Shown: positions 20,978 to 31,500 of the stretch, piece by piece
Layout: every line of letters starts with the position of its first letter
Numbering within the stretch: the first letter of the stretch is position 1
Origin: Nemertoderma westbladi
Taxonomy: Eukaryota; Xenacoelomorpha; Nemertodermatida; Nemertodermatidae
Direction of reading: 5' to 3'
Assembly: GCA_032718475.1 (NCBI GenBank)
Contig: JAUCBJ010005415.1
Coordinates: 1 to 48,043 of the forward strand
Length of the DNA stretch: 48,043 nucleotides
The notes under the pieces: model-generated
What the model was told of the DNA's origin: nothing
The model's input: only the letters and a program-made list of their open reading frames with translations
Databases searched by the model: none
Made by a program: the position numbers and the translations under genes

Positions 20978-21199
20978 CAAACGGGGTGTAAATGCTACGC
21001 CGTAACGCCGACAGCCAACGCCGACAACCATTATTAAAGCTAATAATGTTATTTATTAATTGAGGGAAAGGAACAGGTTACAGTGGAAGGTTAGTCTAAC
21101 CAAAACAATAAACGAGAGTTACGAACTCAGGTTACATTTTCATATTTGCTGTTGTCGGCAGTGGTTGCCGGTTGTCGGCGTAGTGTTTACACCCGTGCA
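20978..21199. repeat. MITE-like element with ~48-bp terminal inverted repeats
   Basis: The left arm (ACGGGGTGTAAATGCTACGC then GCCGACA-containing sequence, 20980-21030) is the inverse of the right arm (TTGTCGGCAGTGGTTGCC...GTGTTTACACCCGT, 21150-21197). The interior is AT-rich and includes CTAACCAAAACAATAAAC. That sequence is found again near 47928 and 47975, where it is followed by AGGTTACAT at the first site as here, so relatives of this element exist in the window. Confidence 0.75.
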
Positions 21200-21236
21200 A
21201 ACGCTACATACTGTATGCTTATTTTCAGTTAAATAC

Positions 21237-21440
21237 AACAGTTCCTTTCAGGTGCTGCACTCTAAATACTACACGGAGATATGACTTATACTAATTACAA
21301 CGGGCGGGCTTGAGATAACGCAAATGTTTACATCCTTTTGGGATGTATTTATTGAACTTTCAGATGCAAGCATGGACGGACAATAGTACTGAAACACGCT
21401 AATTTGCCAACAGTCACCAATTTTACTAATTGTCACCAAA
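21237..21440. repeat. Subterminal fragment of another long-TIR copy
   Basis: This segment aligns with 21674-21880, the inner part of the left TIR: ACAGTTCCTTT, GAGATATGACT, CTAATTACAAC, GAGATAACG, then a tract ending with a CACCAATTTTAC motif. It ends where the TIR tip at 21445 begins, so the element appears to have landed in, or duplicated, the TIR of a relative. Confidence 0.6.
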
Positions 21441-21444
21441 ATAG

Positions 21445-22490
21445 TGTTCGCGCTTTTAGACCTTTAACAGTTTAACCTGCTAATTTAAGTGTCTTAGGAA
21501 TTGACTATTGCCCCTACTAATTGAAATCAGCTGAAGCCAGTCTAGTGAGGCGTATGACCCACGGGTGTGGGAGACTGGATTCTATTATAAGAGAGCAGTA
21601 GGCTACTTTGTATTATTCGATTGATCACTACTATATAATCTCCGATAACTATATTTACTTTCGGGGAAATATTAACAGTTCCTTTTGGGGCGTGGCGCTT
21701 TAAGTATCACGCAGAGTTATGACTGACACTAATTACAACTAGTGGCAATGAGATAACGAAAATGACGCATTCTTTAGGAATGCTTTATTAACCTTCACAC
21801 TAAATTTCTGCACTAATATTCACACTAACACACCCTGATTTGCCGTCTGTCACTGATTTTAGTCATATATAAGGAGGATTGCGACTCATATACGTTGGGG
21901 TTATAAAATTGCATTAAATTCACACAGACCACTATAAATTGAGCCACAATTGCTACTGATACACCCTTCTGCTTACCTCATTAATTAAGAAAGTTAAGGG
22001 GGATTTAACGATTATTCATCAGTATTCTCCAAATATAACATCCATTAATATATAACAACAATTAACAATAGTATAAAACAGTAAAAACAGTGTTAGCGGT
22101 GCAACAGCAGTGTTGCAGTATCAGAATTCAGAACAAAGTGTATGTATGTTAATAGATTAGCTTTCTTATGACTCTCTTAGGCCACTGATGTTTCGGGCAA
22201 GTCAGAATAGTCAGAACATCAGAATGAATGAATTCTGAATGAAGGAATTCTGAGAATTTTGCCGCATTGCATCATTTCATATAGGCCACAGAGCACAGGG
22301 GGAGGTAGATCGCTCTGATTGGCTGAAATATGTCAACAACAAAGCAGAAAGAAACAGCTGGTAGATTTCGTCATCCCAGCTCTGAGTTTTTGATAGACAC
22401 GTAGTTGCATAAGTTTATAGGCCTTTTAGAGTATTTAGCGCATTGCTCAAAATGACTTATTTTGTCCACAAAAGCTTTTACACCGCTCCC
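21445..22490. repeat. Left terminal inverted repeat of long-TIR element
   Basis: Pairs with 25006-26219. Landmarks shared in inverted order are the tip, CTTCGGGGAA.TATTAACAG then TTCCTTTT, GTGGCGCT, CATTCTTTAGGAA.TGCTT, CTGATTTTAGTCA.ATATA, CGCTCTGATTGG and AAAAGCTTTTACAC. It is much more diverged than the two right-type copies are from each other, with extra sequence around 22100-22260. Confidence 0.75.
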
Positions 22491-22560
22491 AGAAAATGGG
22501 ATTTAAGTCTATAAAATATATATAAAATCACAGTTTCTAATATAAAAATACTCTAAACTA

Positions 22561-23262
22561 TCAGTCCTTCGAACGGTGTTTACAGAGTTTCTTAAGACTT
22601 GCGAGAGTCTTTTTCTCTTTAGGGCGAGCCACTTTACTAGGATGGCTATAACTCCTGGGGGAAGGGTGCAATACAATTGCATCGGAAGGGTTAGGATTGC
22701 GGTTAGTGTATCCACCAGTCGAGGTATCCGGTTGGTCGATATCGATATCGGGGGATCGTGATTGAACAACCTTTAGGGCTCGTTTCAGGATGGCAGCTCT
22801 TACTGGTCCTTGATTGGTTGTCTGTACGGCAGCGGTAGGTTGACTGTATATAGTGAGGAATTTTCTCGGTTTAATCGATTTTTCTAATTCGCATTCCCTT
22901 GCTTTGTATTCATATGGTCGTCTATGAACTTCTTGTAACTCAGGGTGTGCGTTTATGAATAATTCACCATATTCAGGATCTTGTCGAATAAATTTAATCA
23001 GATTATAAGAATCTAAACTACTGGGATTGATATTTCTCAGATATTTACGGACGTATTTGGTTGAAACACTCTCGCCAACGCGTTTCATCAGTTCATAACT
23101 AGGAGTGTGAGATTTTTGTTCAACTGAGGAAAAGAGGTATGGGTGAAACGCATAAACTCCTTCGTATGCACGTCCTGGATAATATCGGTGGCGTGATTCA
23201 CAATGGAGATCCGCACTAGCTTCCCAAGATGTGATATACCGTAATGCAACTATTTCATCCAT
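22561..23262 (-). CDS. Unknown basic-tailed protein of long-TIR element
   Basis: A 233-residue ORF starts MDEIVALRY and has no recognised family. The N-terminal ~125 residues are Tyr/Pro/His-rich with predicted helices and could be a small globular domain. The C-terminal ~45 residues are very basic (PRSYSHPSKVARPKEKK...KKLCKHRSK) and suit nucleic-acid binding. The C-terminal ~50 residues recur in the copy at about 35206-35360, which confirms that this is a family gene and not a chance ORF. Its ATG follows directly on the TAA of the zinc-knuckle frame, in the same reading frame, so it is either re-initiated or was once part of one polyprotein. The last ~70 bases before the TIR are conserved between copies. 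Confidence 0.6.
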   Translation of the reverse strand: MDEIVALRYITSWEASADLHCESRHRYYPGRAYEGVYAFHPYLFSSVEQKSHTPSYELMKRVGESVSTKYVRKYLRNINPSSLDSYNLIKFIRQDPEYGELFINAHPELQEVHRRPYEYKARECELEKSIKPRKFLTIYSQPTAAVQTTNQGPVRAAILKRALKVVQSRSPDIDIDQPDTSTGGYTNRNPNPSDAIVLHPSPRSYSHPSKVARPKEKKTLASLKKLCKHRSKD

Positions 23263-23693
23263 TTAAAGGTCTCGGTTGAAAGGGCAATCAAAACTAGCAT
23301 GTCCTTTGAATTGGCAGTAGTGACACTGAGTCATGAATTGAGGACAAACAGCGAAAATATGCTGATTGTTAAGTCGACAATAAGCACAATAAAGTTCCAT
23401 AGAAGGTTGATCTTTAAAGTAGGAGCAGAGTTCGTTGGAGTCTAAAGGGGTAAATGGTCATGTGATGTACATAATCGACAACGTTTCCTAGAAATGTAAT
23501 TGGCATGCCGATAATCATATACCGTGAGACGTTGAGGCCCTTGATACCATTCCAACACATAATCATTATCACTACTCCTGGGTGTTATGGGTTGAATTTC
23601 TTCAGATTCTAAGCAAATTGGTTCTTCTTCAACTTGCAGAGATTCGACGGATGTAGCCATTTTCTCTAGGGAACCCACCATTTGAACTTCCAT
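23263..23693 (-). pseudogene. Zinc-knuckle protein of long-TIR element
   Basis: Two overlapping frames. The first starts at 23693 and runs to a stop at 23442: acidic/Pro-rich, then RKRCRLC. The second is one base back (-1), is open from 23457 to 23263, and continues the cysteine pattern. It has C-X2-C-X5-H-X4-C near 23350-23395, then a canonical knuckle C-X2-C-X4-H-X4-C (CHYCQFKGHASFDC), ending CPFNRDL-stop. The continuity of cysteines across the overlap says this is one protein whose frame was broken by an indel, or one made by -1 frameshifting. Zinc knuckles of this kind bind single-stranded nucleic acid and are usual in Gag and some transposon proteins. The overlap with the MEFQ frame upstream is 28 bases. 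Confidence 0.6.
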
Positions 23694-24292
23694 AATAGAG
23701 TATCCTGTGGGGATTCTGGGTCACTTTGCATAACAGATGAATGTAGATTTTGTATACAAACGTCCTTAAAAATGGCAAATCCAGCGCTATCTAACTTCTC
23801 AGCGGCGGAATCTCTCAAGCTGGGTTTGGTTAATGTGCGGTCTTTAAACTGACTATCAACGTTACAGAACAGAGTCAGAAAGCGTCTAAAGCATTCGAAT
23901 CGGATGAATTTATTGTGTTCATCTAGCTTAGCGAGTTTAGTCCCAAGCAGTAAGGGGTGAGCACGTATAGTTCCCCAACTTTGAAATTCCATCCGTATTC
24001 TTGGAAGGCCAGATGCCTGATGGAGGTCCTTTGTACTTTGTTAATTCCGCTCGGTGTATTGGTATACATGGTCTGGAAAAAACCTCGACCTTCTGCCCAC
24101 GGTGCAATTAATTGGGTGTCTACGAAAGGGTATCAGGATGTTTTCCATATTTCTAAAATCGTTCTAGAGATCTCCATAAATGGCTGAGCCAATTTTAACT
24201 ATTCTTTTGTCAAACAGCATTTCAAGGACTGGTTGGGGTAGCATAGATCCATCTATACCCATTGCCGGTTTGCGTTCGGTAATGGTTATTTA
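23666..24292 (-). pseudogene. RNase D/WRN-like 3'-5' exonuclease remnant
   Basis: Joining minus-strand frames gives a pattern like the DnaQ-fold 3'-5' exonucleases of the RNase D/WRN/EXD group. VLEMLFDKRIVKIGSAIYGDL (M codon of this frame at 24262) resembles the L..LL.d..i.KvG..i..D motif II region. After a frame shift and one stop comes YPFVDTQLIAPWA, like the fDt..la block, and then SIRHLAFQEYGWNFK, like sL..la...lG. The next frame (23666-23992) gives LAKLDEHNKFIRFECF, where a motif III Asp would sit, and a further ~80 residues of unknown sequence. The motif I D-x-E would lie upstream, beyond the deletion or the LTR, and is not seen. At least one stop and two frame changes make this copy non-functional. 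The call is by eye. Confidence 0.4.
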
Positions 24293-24313
24293 ACATTGCG
24301 CGAGTTCGAATTG

Positions 24314-24912
24314 TGTAAGCGGATTCAATTCCATGCATTACCCACCCAAAATGGGACTAGTGGCATTTTACCAATATGGGGGGGATGTGAGATTACCAAT
24401 AATAATCTCACCTTATAACCAACTGGGGGGGGGGGGGCGATACACGCCGTAAGCCACAGAGAGAGGTGAGAGGTCAAACCACCTCAGAGGGAGAAAGCAG
24501 CTAGTGCGGCTAGCAGCAGGGGGGAACACCAACAGGGAGTGGCGAAGTGACAATTAATAGTTAAGCCAATAGCGGGCACGTGAACACGTTGGGGAGGATT
24601 AGAGCGCATCCATTGGATACCAGAGGGCTTACAGTAGTATAGGGCTAAAACTAATATGTGTCAATTATATAATCATTGTAACTACTGATTATCAGTTAGT
24701 TGATTCCCTTACGATTGTGAGACCGGCATAGTTTTTGACCGCCGTTGTCATCGTTGTTACTGTTACTGGTTTACATCGTATATTATTATATTCAGATTCT
24801 GTGATTACCAACACTGACAGACAAACTATATTGTCTTTGCCGGCCTTTGGCCAAACATAACAATCTACACCGGTCGGGAGCTGATACTGTCAACTCCGTC
24901 AGTCCCGTCACA
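24314..24912. mobile_element. Solo LTR of BEL/Pao family 1 (copy c)
   Basis: A 599-bp LTR runs from TGTAAGCGGATTC to CCCGTCACA and is collinear with 1174-1787. It is flanked on both sides by AATTG (24309-24313 and 24913-24917), a clean 5-bp target-site duplication. No internal sequence remains, so it arose by LTR-LTR recombination after inserting into the long-TIR element. It includes a 12-base G run at 24425-24437. Drawn in the 1174 orientation. Confidence 0.92.
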
Positions 24913-25005
24913 AATTGTCCATGTCTAAGTCTCTTTTGCATATATGTAAGGGTTTCAAAAGAGTAGTCGATCGCGTCGGAACAGGCCCGAGTAAAAACAT
25001 GGGTA

Positions 25006-26219
25006 GTGTAAAAGCTTTTGCGGAATTGCCCGGTTATTTTTCCTTATTTTTCCCGTAAAATACTCTGTAGTTGGTTTAGTAGGCGTAAGAGGCCGTATTA
25101 TTGCTGTATCGGTGTTTTTTAGAGGACCTAAGAGCTATTTCTTCCGTATGTGTACTTTGGGGGACATGGTTGGTGATTCTATGGCAATTCTATGATGCAA
25201 AATAGCTAGATCCTCTTGAAACAGTAGTTACTATGACGACGGTTAACAGCTGAGCTGTATACGTGTCGATTTTCTTTGTTCTACGGTGCCTCTCAGTTCA
25301 GTCAACCAATCAGAGCGTTTTTACTGTTCTTGTACAGAAATTTCCTAGAAATCACGCAATGCTTTATGGGCAGTGTTATCATTCAGTCCTGAGCCAAGAA
25401 AGAACGGCTTTTGGAATATTTGTGCTTTTCTGCTTTTAGCCTAACACTAGTAGGCTTAATTATAAGGACATATATCCGTTATCTGGGTAACTCAATGGTT
25501 AACAACTTACTCAATGCTTGGCTGGTCTTGTCGTGCATACTTTTATAACGTTATACTGCTATTTACTGTCGGTTATTCATTATATGGTTGATGAAATATT
25601 ATATTTGGAATAACGAGAAATAACCCCGAAAACCCAATATTCTTGATATACCGAAGGTAAGAGAAACAGGTTACATATAACGATTGTGACTTATGTTAAA
25701 GTGGTTTGAAGTGAATCTAATGTTATCTGATAGACCCTACATGAGTCGGTCTGTGTTCCTTTTATATGTGACTAAAATCAGTGAAGATCGGCAGATCAGT
25801 GTGCAGTATTGTGCAGCATTGTGTATGAGTGAGACTGATAACGAAGCATTTCCTAAAGAATGCGCCATATATGTGAATTGTAACTAAGCCATATCGTTGC
25901 ATGTAGTTTAAGTCATAGCTCTGTTTATATAGATAGAGTGCCACGTCCAAAAGGAACTGTTAATATTCCCCGAAGGTGAATAATATTGTCAGAGATTATA
26001 TAATACTGTCAGTCGAATAATACATTAGGCTTACATAGCAATAAGATTAAGCCGTCGAAGTCAATCTCCCGGGTATATCCAGCGGGTGAATGATCGCGCA
26101 CAGATTGGTTTCAACTAGTGTAGTGAATCAAATACTTGTCAGAGGCTAAAAGCGATTTATTATCTAGAAGACATCCTAATTTGGCGGGTTAAACTGCCAA
26201 AGGTTTGAAAGCGCGAACA
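25006..26219. repeat. Right terminal inverted repeat of long-TIR element
   Basis: This 1214-bp repeat is collinear, without gaps, with 35438-36651. I count four differences (25196 T/C, 25316 C/T, 25939 T/C, 26205 T/C). The inner boundary is GTGTAAAAGCTTTT; the outer tip is GCGCGAACA. It holds a 64-codon plus-strand ORF (25693-25887) that is present in both right-type copies but not maintained in the left TIR, so it is probably not a gene. Confidence 0.85.
25303..25317 (+). promoter_or_regulatory. Conserved CCAAT box in TIR
   Basis: CAACCAATCAGAGCG sits 902 bases from the right tip. The left TIR has CAGCCAATCAGAGCG (minus strand, 22311-22325) 866 bases from its tip. Retention in two otherwise diverged arms suggests an inward-directed promoter element. 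The copy at 35735-35749 has one change (GCG to GTG). Confidence 0.45.
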
Positions 26220-26282
26220 ATAACGGATATAGCTTCTTTATTGCAGTAAGCAATAAAGTTGAAAGTACCGGTCAACCGGTAA

Positions 26283-26385
26283 ACCTGAACCGGTACTGCG
26301 GTACGTCTGTAGGCCCAACTGCCTGAACCGGTACTGCTGTAGGCCCGTAGGCTCAACTGTCCTAACCGGTACTTCCAGTACAGGT
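26283..26385. repeat. ~38-bp minisatellite carrying ACCGGTACT
   Basis: About two and a half units of CTGAACCGGTACTGC plus a GTAGGCCC...CAACTG spacer, immediately right of the long-TIR element. Confidence 0.75.
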
Positions 26386-26519
26386 ATAGCAGTATTATTC
26401 GATTTTGATTATTATATACCAGTAGGCCTTAATAATTAATCAGGGAGGGCCCGCCCTGGTTTTTTATTGAGATTTTACTTATTTCTGTCAGTTTTATTTA
26501 TTTGTAGGCCAATATTGAA

Positions 26520-27170
26520 CAGAAGGCGTGTAAGCCTGATCAGATTGTACAGACAATTTGTAGGCTTGACTGTTGGCTAACTGTTGATTAGGTCTGAACG
26601 GATTGCAGTGCATGTAGAGTGTATGTCCGATAAAGAACGGTTAGGAAGTAGGGGCAGCCATAGCTGTAAGGTAAACCCCCATCTAAAGAATAAGTCGTAC
26701 TACTGGGTTAGAACGCATACTACTTAACCATTTCGGAGTCTGCATGTCCTGTGGTTTATTTAGGCCAGCGTTTGGTCTGTACTTTGTTTGTGTAGTCTGT
26801 ACGGGTAGCGTATAATTTTATTTAGATAATTTGTAGGCTGGATAGTTGTCTGGCTGTTGTTGGGTTTGAGGAAATTTCGGTGTGTGTAGAGCATCTGTCC
26901 GATAAAGTGCTAAGTTAGGAAAGTAGGGGCTTCAAGTGCTGTGAGGTAAACCCCCTGTGAAAGAATAAGTCGTACTACTGGGTTAGAACGCATACTAACT
27001 AATCATTTTGGAGTCTGCATATACCGTAGTTTGTTTAGGCTTGATAGTAGTCTGTCAGTATTTGGTCTGCATTTTGTTTGAGTAGTTTGTACGCTGTTTG
27101 TTTGCTGTTTGTCAGTATTTGGTCTGCATTTTGTTTGAGTAGTTTGTACGCGTAGCGTAATATTTATTAT
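26520..27170. repeat. Tandem ~290-330-bp duplication with nested 55-bp repeat
   Basis: Unit 1 (about 26535-26815) and unit 2 (about 26825-27165) share TGTCCGATAAAG, GTAGGGGC, GAATAAGTCGTACTACTGGG then TTAGAACGCATACTA, GGAGTCTGCAT and TTTGGTCTG. In unit 2 a TCTGTCAGTATTTGGTCTGC ... AGTTTGTACGC segment is itself doubled (27049-27097 and 27104-27152). Confidence 0.85.
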
Positions 27171-28125
27171 TCAGAGTTATGCTATTATTCGCAACATTCA
27201 TATCCCCAAGTTTATTCCTACAGTAATTGTGTTTGTTATACATACCGTTATAGTTAAACTAACCCCGGTACTACATCAGGGCTGCTCGGCGTAGGTAAAG
27301 ACTGGTGATTTTGTGCACCAGTCACTCCAGCAGATGCCGTGGTTCTTTTAGCTGTTCAAGTATTTTTAACTACTAATTATTTGTTATACAAGTACTTGTA
27401 CCTAATTTAGGGTTTAGTGTACAGTGCTTTCCGAAAGCAATTAGTGTGTAGGCAGTGTATTTGTGTTGTAAAGTGGTTAATAGGCACGTTGGTTCTGGTA
27501 GACCGCGGTAATTAACTTCTAGGTAGGGACACTCCGTGATACATAATGTAGTACCTATAGCGATACGGTTATAGGTCGTCAGGCGGTGGTATTTTCCTAT
27601 CTGGACAACGCAGTATATTTACTACTACTTATTATTTTCAAATACCGTAGTAACCTGTCCGTTGTAATAACCAGATATACTAACCCTTTGTTAGGCTGGT
27701 TTGTAGATTTCTTGTAAAATTACCCTAAAAATTCGTATTTGTGTATTTGTAATTAAATTTTTGTGTTTATTTAGAGATTGTAATCTCAACCCGAATTGTA
27801 CGTAATTTGTAGTATTAAGTAACTTAGGTAAATTAGAATTATTTGTTTTAGTGTCTAACAAGTAGCACTCCACTGAGAGCGCACAGCTTATGTGTAGTGA
27901 CTCCCCCAGAAATAATAACATTTATTTCAAACATTGACAAAACCCATTAAACGGGTATATATATATTATAAATCAACTCAAACGATTTATAAATAGTAGG
28001 CCTGCCATATAACAATTAGGACTCAATATCAGTTGGACTACTGCTTAAATAACGGTAATAAAGTAAGTTAAAGTAACCAAGTAACCCTTAAAATTCAGAA
28101 ATTCAATTATTCTAAAATAATTGAC
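27170..28125. other. Non-coding interval 5' of second BEL element
   Basis: No gene seen. A perfect 8-bp-stem hairpin, GACTGGTG-loop-CACCAGTC, lies at about 27300-27323. The BEL family 1 LTR has a similar GACTGGTGATGTTTTTCACC hairpin at 1534, so this may be part of the second BEL element's 5' LTR or leader. I could not find a matching 3' copy. Confidence 0.4.
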
Positions 28126-28385
28126 ATACCGGTATTTACAATAGGCTTATTATCTTTATTTTTATAAATATAAGCTGAAATTATACCGGTATTCTGTAAT
28201 TAATTCTAGTCTGTAATTATACTTATATATATACACTATAAGTGTAAACTGCATACCGGTATTCACGATAGGCCTATTATATATTTTTATATTTGTGCTG
28301 AAAGTACCTACCGGCATTCTGTGACAAATCTAGTCTGTAATAATACTTATATATACTATAAGCATACCGGTATTCTAATATATTA
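28126..28385. repeat. 110-125-bp tandem repeat, about 2.3 units
   Basis: Units begin at about 28130, 28255 and 28366 with ATACCGGTATT, and share AATAGGCYTATTAT, GCTGAAA, ATTCTGT and CTAGTCTGTAATWATACTTA. They lie 200 bases upstream of the BEL gag start. Confidence 0.8.
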
Positions 28386-28559
28386 TATATATCACGCTAC
28401 ACTGAGTAGCAGTATCGGTAATTAATTACTAGGCTAACAGTGATACTGAATTACTAGACTTACTTTAGCTGTATTTATAGCCGTAGGCATTCAACTGTGT
28501 AATCAAACATATCTGACACAAAACGGGCACTGTCAGATAGTCTTTTGAAAAGTGTTAGA

Positions 28560-31500
28560 ATGAGTCTTCGACTTGGACAGTGTCTTGAAAGGATAGAAGA
28601 AAGAAAAGCGGCAGAGGCAGTGGCAGAAGCAGACTTGAGGAGACAAATCGGAAGACGGTTATTTGCCTCCTCCGATGAAGGTGATATAAGAGATCCCGAA
28701 AGTAGAGGTAATAAATCTCGTTCAAGCAGGCGTAGAAGAATGCCACACTGTCCGAAGTTATCTAATTTGCCTCCTGCGGTGAGACTAGCTAGCACAGACT
28801 TAGGTAGTACAGAACCCACAGACCAAATTATTACAGTAGAAAGACTCCCTTCTATAGTAGATGAGCCTGAAATAATTAGGCCTGTTCTCAAAGCCACCCC
28901 TGCGGTGATAGAGACACCTGTACTCCCAGAACCTACCTCTAAATTCCCTTTGCACAGCACGAAACTACCTGTGCCCAGTAGGACTGTTCCCGAGTCCGAA
29001 CCCATCCTGGACGCCGAGCGAGATATTAAGAATTTATCGCCCGTCGTCTCTCGCTTGCCCGCTACTACGTTGGCGACTCCCGCTTCGGCGGTCGAGTGGG
29101 TAGCTGAGGGACGACGGGAGATGAGTCTCCTGCTCGGGCAGCTGAGGGAACATTGTAAATGTTCCTCCCAGCAGGTCCGGGAGTTGGAAGGGACTGTTCA
29201 GCAGTTAAAGGGAGCAGTAAGAGAGGGTAGGTTAGCGTTGCAAGAAGTGCAGCAAAGTATCGCGTTAGAACGCGATAAGTTAGTAAATACACAAAAGGGT
29301 ATACTACCACCCCCTGTAACAATGTGTCAACCTGTTAGGTCTGAAGTATCTCATGCGCAAGGTGTGGAGCCTACACGCATCTATACTGCTAGCGAAGTAG
29401 AAACTCCTATAGTGAACCCTATTAAGGGTAATTATAGACCTGTTGATAATGATATTCCCTATAGACCGGATCATAATCCGAGAAATTTATATACCGATAA
29501 CTCGATATTAAATAACACGATGGCCCAAGAAAGTTTTACGCGTCAAATGGCTAGAACCGAAGCCCGTCAAGCGGTAAAGGTGGGAGAGATCGTCAAGTTC
29601 AATGGAGATGAGATGAAATGGTTACCTTTTAATGAATATTACAAAGATAACATACAGAACTCTGTACTATCTAATGGAGAGAAACTTAGATTCCTCATCG
29701 AGTGCTTGGAAGGATCTCCCAAGTTAATGGCGTTAAAGTTTATTGGACATCCAGACGGATTAAGACAAGTTTGGGATACACTAAACATCAGGTATGGTAA
29801 TAGGAATAACATAGCTAGGTATTTGTATGCAAAATTAATGGCGCCCCGAAAGTTTCTTAGCAGCGGGATTATAGAGTTTTCCGATGAGATTCAGGAGATC
29901 TGTAGACAATTAGATTGGCTAGGTAAGTCTCATGAATACCAGAATTCTATGGTTGTAGGAGCCTTAGCATCTACTTTGCCCAAGGGTGGAGTAGGTACAC
30001 GCTGGGACAAGAAAGTGTTATATATGATGGAACAACAACGACGAGACCCTACCATGGCTGATCTCATGTCATTCTTAGATGGAGAAGTGAAATTACAGCT
30101 CCTAAGGCAGTCCAGAGAGAAGACACTGGAAAACAAGGTAAGTGAGAAACCCGTTTCTAGGAGAAGGGTAACACCAGTGTGTTATACAGACGACGGCGAA
30201 AGCCAGACTTCTCAAGGAGAGGATAGCGGGAAAGACACTGAAAGATCTTATTATGTCAATAAAGCGCCTATAGAACAGGTAAGTAAATTCAAGTCTCGAC
30301 CCAATGACAGAAGAGAACCGGTAAGAAAAACCCCTCCTACGTCTCCCAAGAGAATTCATGTAAGAAAGCCCGAGGAAAGAACAAGTGTGCACCACACAGC
30401 ACAGGTTAAAGTAAGTAACATCAAACCCAAATGTGTGCTGTGCGACGGGCCCCACCGCTTGAATATGTGCGATGAATTCTTAAAGAAATCATTAAAGGAG
30501 AGACGGGAAGTCATGTGGGATAAGCGGTTGTGTTATAATTGCCTCAGACGAGGACACCAACGGCGAACCTGTTACTCCGACGCAAGGTGTGCAAAGTGCG
30601 GTGCAAAACATCATATCTTGTTGCACACTGAATTCGAACGAAGCAGCCCGAGTCAGGTAAGTGAGTCCGAACAACTACATGTCCAATTCAGTGATGTGAA
30701 CGACACTGACCAAAGTTCTGAGATGGAAGGATTCTATACGGACGAATTCTCCGACGAAAACGAATCCTGTTACTTAATAAACACCACCGCAGTGTATCGA
30801 GCACTCATGTATGAGAAAGACACAGACAGCGACCTCACCCTAACTACTTCAGATCAACAACAATCTTGGAAAGCGCCAACTTCAAATGTAGGAATCCGAG
30901 AATTTCCTGTAGTCCAGTTACGGGTCCACGGACCTCAGAAGAGCTATATAGTGAACGCCCTCCTGGACTCCGGCAGCACAGGAACATTCATCGATAAAGA
31001 ACTAGCCGAAGACATCTTTGCTGGACAACCCAAGTTCCGAACCAAGCTAAACATGTCAGGGATCATGCAGGTTTGGAAATCTGCTGTGGCTGCCGACTAT
31101 TATATAGGTGAGTTGTCCACTCCACAGGATAAACTAGGAGAACACAGTATAAGGTCAGTCAAAATGGTGGCAATAAAGAACTTCGCTACCACCCAAGTGG
31201 AACCTTATAATTGGGACGAAGATGATCATGCCCAACAACTTAACATTCCTAGATTCGACACCGATTATCCTGGAGTACAAATATTAATCGGTCAAAACGC
31301 GCATGAGGCGCTGGAGACATTGGAGAAACGACCTGCTCAACCGCAACCACTTCAGACCTATGCGGTAAGAACTAGAGTAGGTTGGTACCTTACTGGACCT
31401 TCCCGAAGAACGCTCAGAGAAAGACTGCTTCAAGATCGCGTCTGCCAGGTGAGTGAATGGGAAGATGATACTAGTGAGGGAGACGACCCAACTGAGGGAA

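Larger units (their letters stand above)
21445..26219 (-). mobile_element. Unclassified long-TIR element, 4.8 kb, internally deleted
   Basis: The termini TGTTCGCGCTTT... and ...AAAGCGCGAACA start inverted repeats of about 1.05 kb (left) and 1.21 kb (right). The outer ~40 bases are best conserved, with patchy similarity further in. Coding remnants run on the minus strand in this order: exonuclease-like region, MEFQ segment, zinc-knuckle segment, basic-tailed protein. All end before the left TIR. Flanks are ATAG and ATAA, at best a weak duplication. No transposase, integrase, helicase or polymerase motif is visible. The protein-A gene found in the 33-39-kb copies is missing, so this is a deletion derivative. 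A solo BEL LTR (24314-24912) interrupts it. Confidence 0.75.

Noticed and set aside
24919-25060. Plus-strand ORF running from the interior into the right TIR (MSKSLLH...)
   Set aside because: It opens across the LTR insertion site with no upstream ATG and its end lies in non-coding TIR. The coding remnants of the element run on the other strand.
25693-25887. 64-codon plus-strand ORF identical in both right-type TIRs
   Set aside because: Identity is explained by the near-identical 1.2-kb repeat. The frame is not kept in the diverged left TIR, so there is no evidence of selection.
21445-26219. Polinton/Maverick or Helitron identity for the long-TIR element
   Set aside because: No PolB, retroviral-type integrase, packaging ATPase, capsid jelly-roll signature, Rep or helicase motif is seen. 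Helitrons also lack long TIRs.
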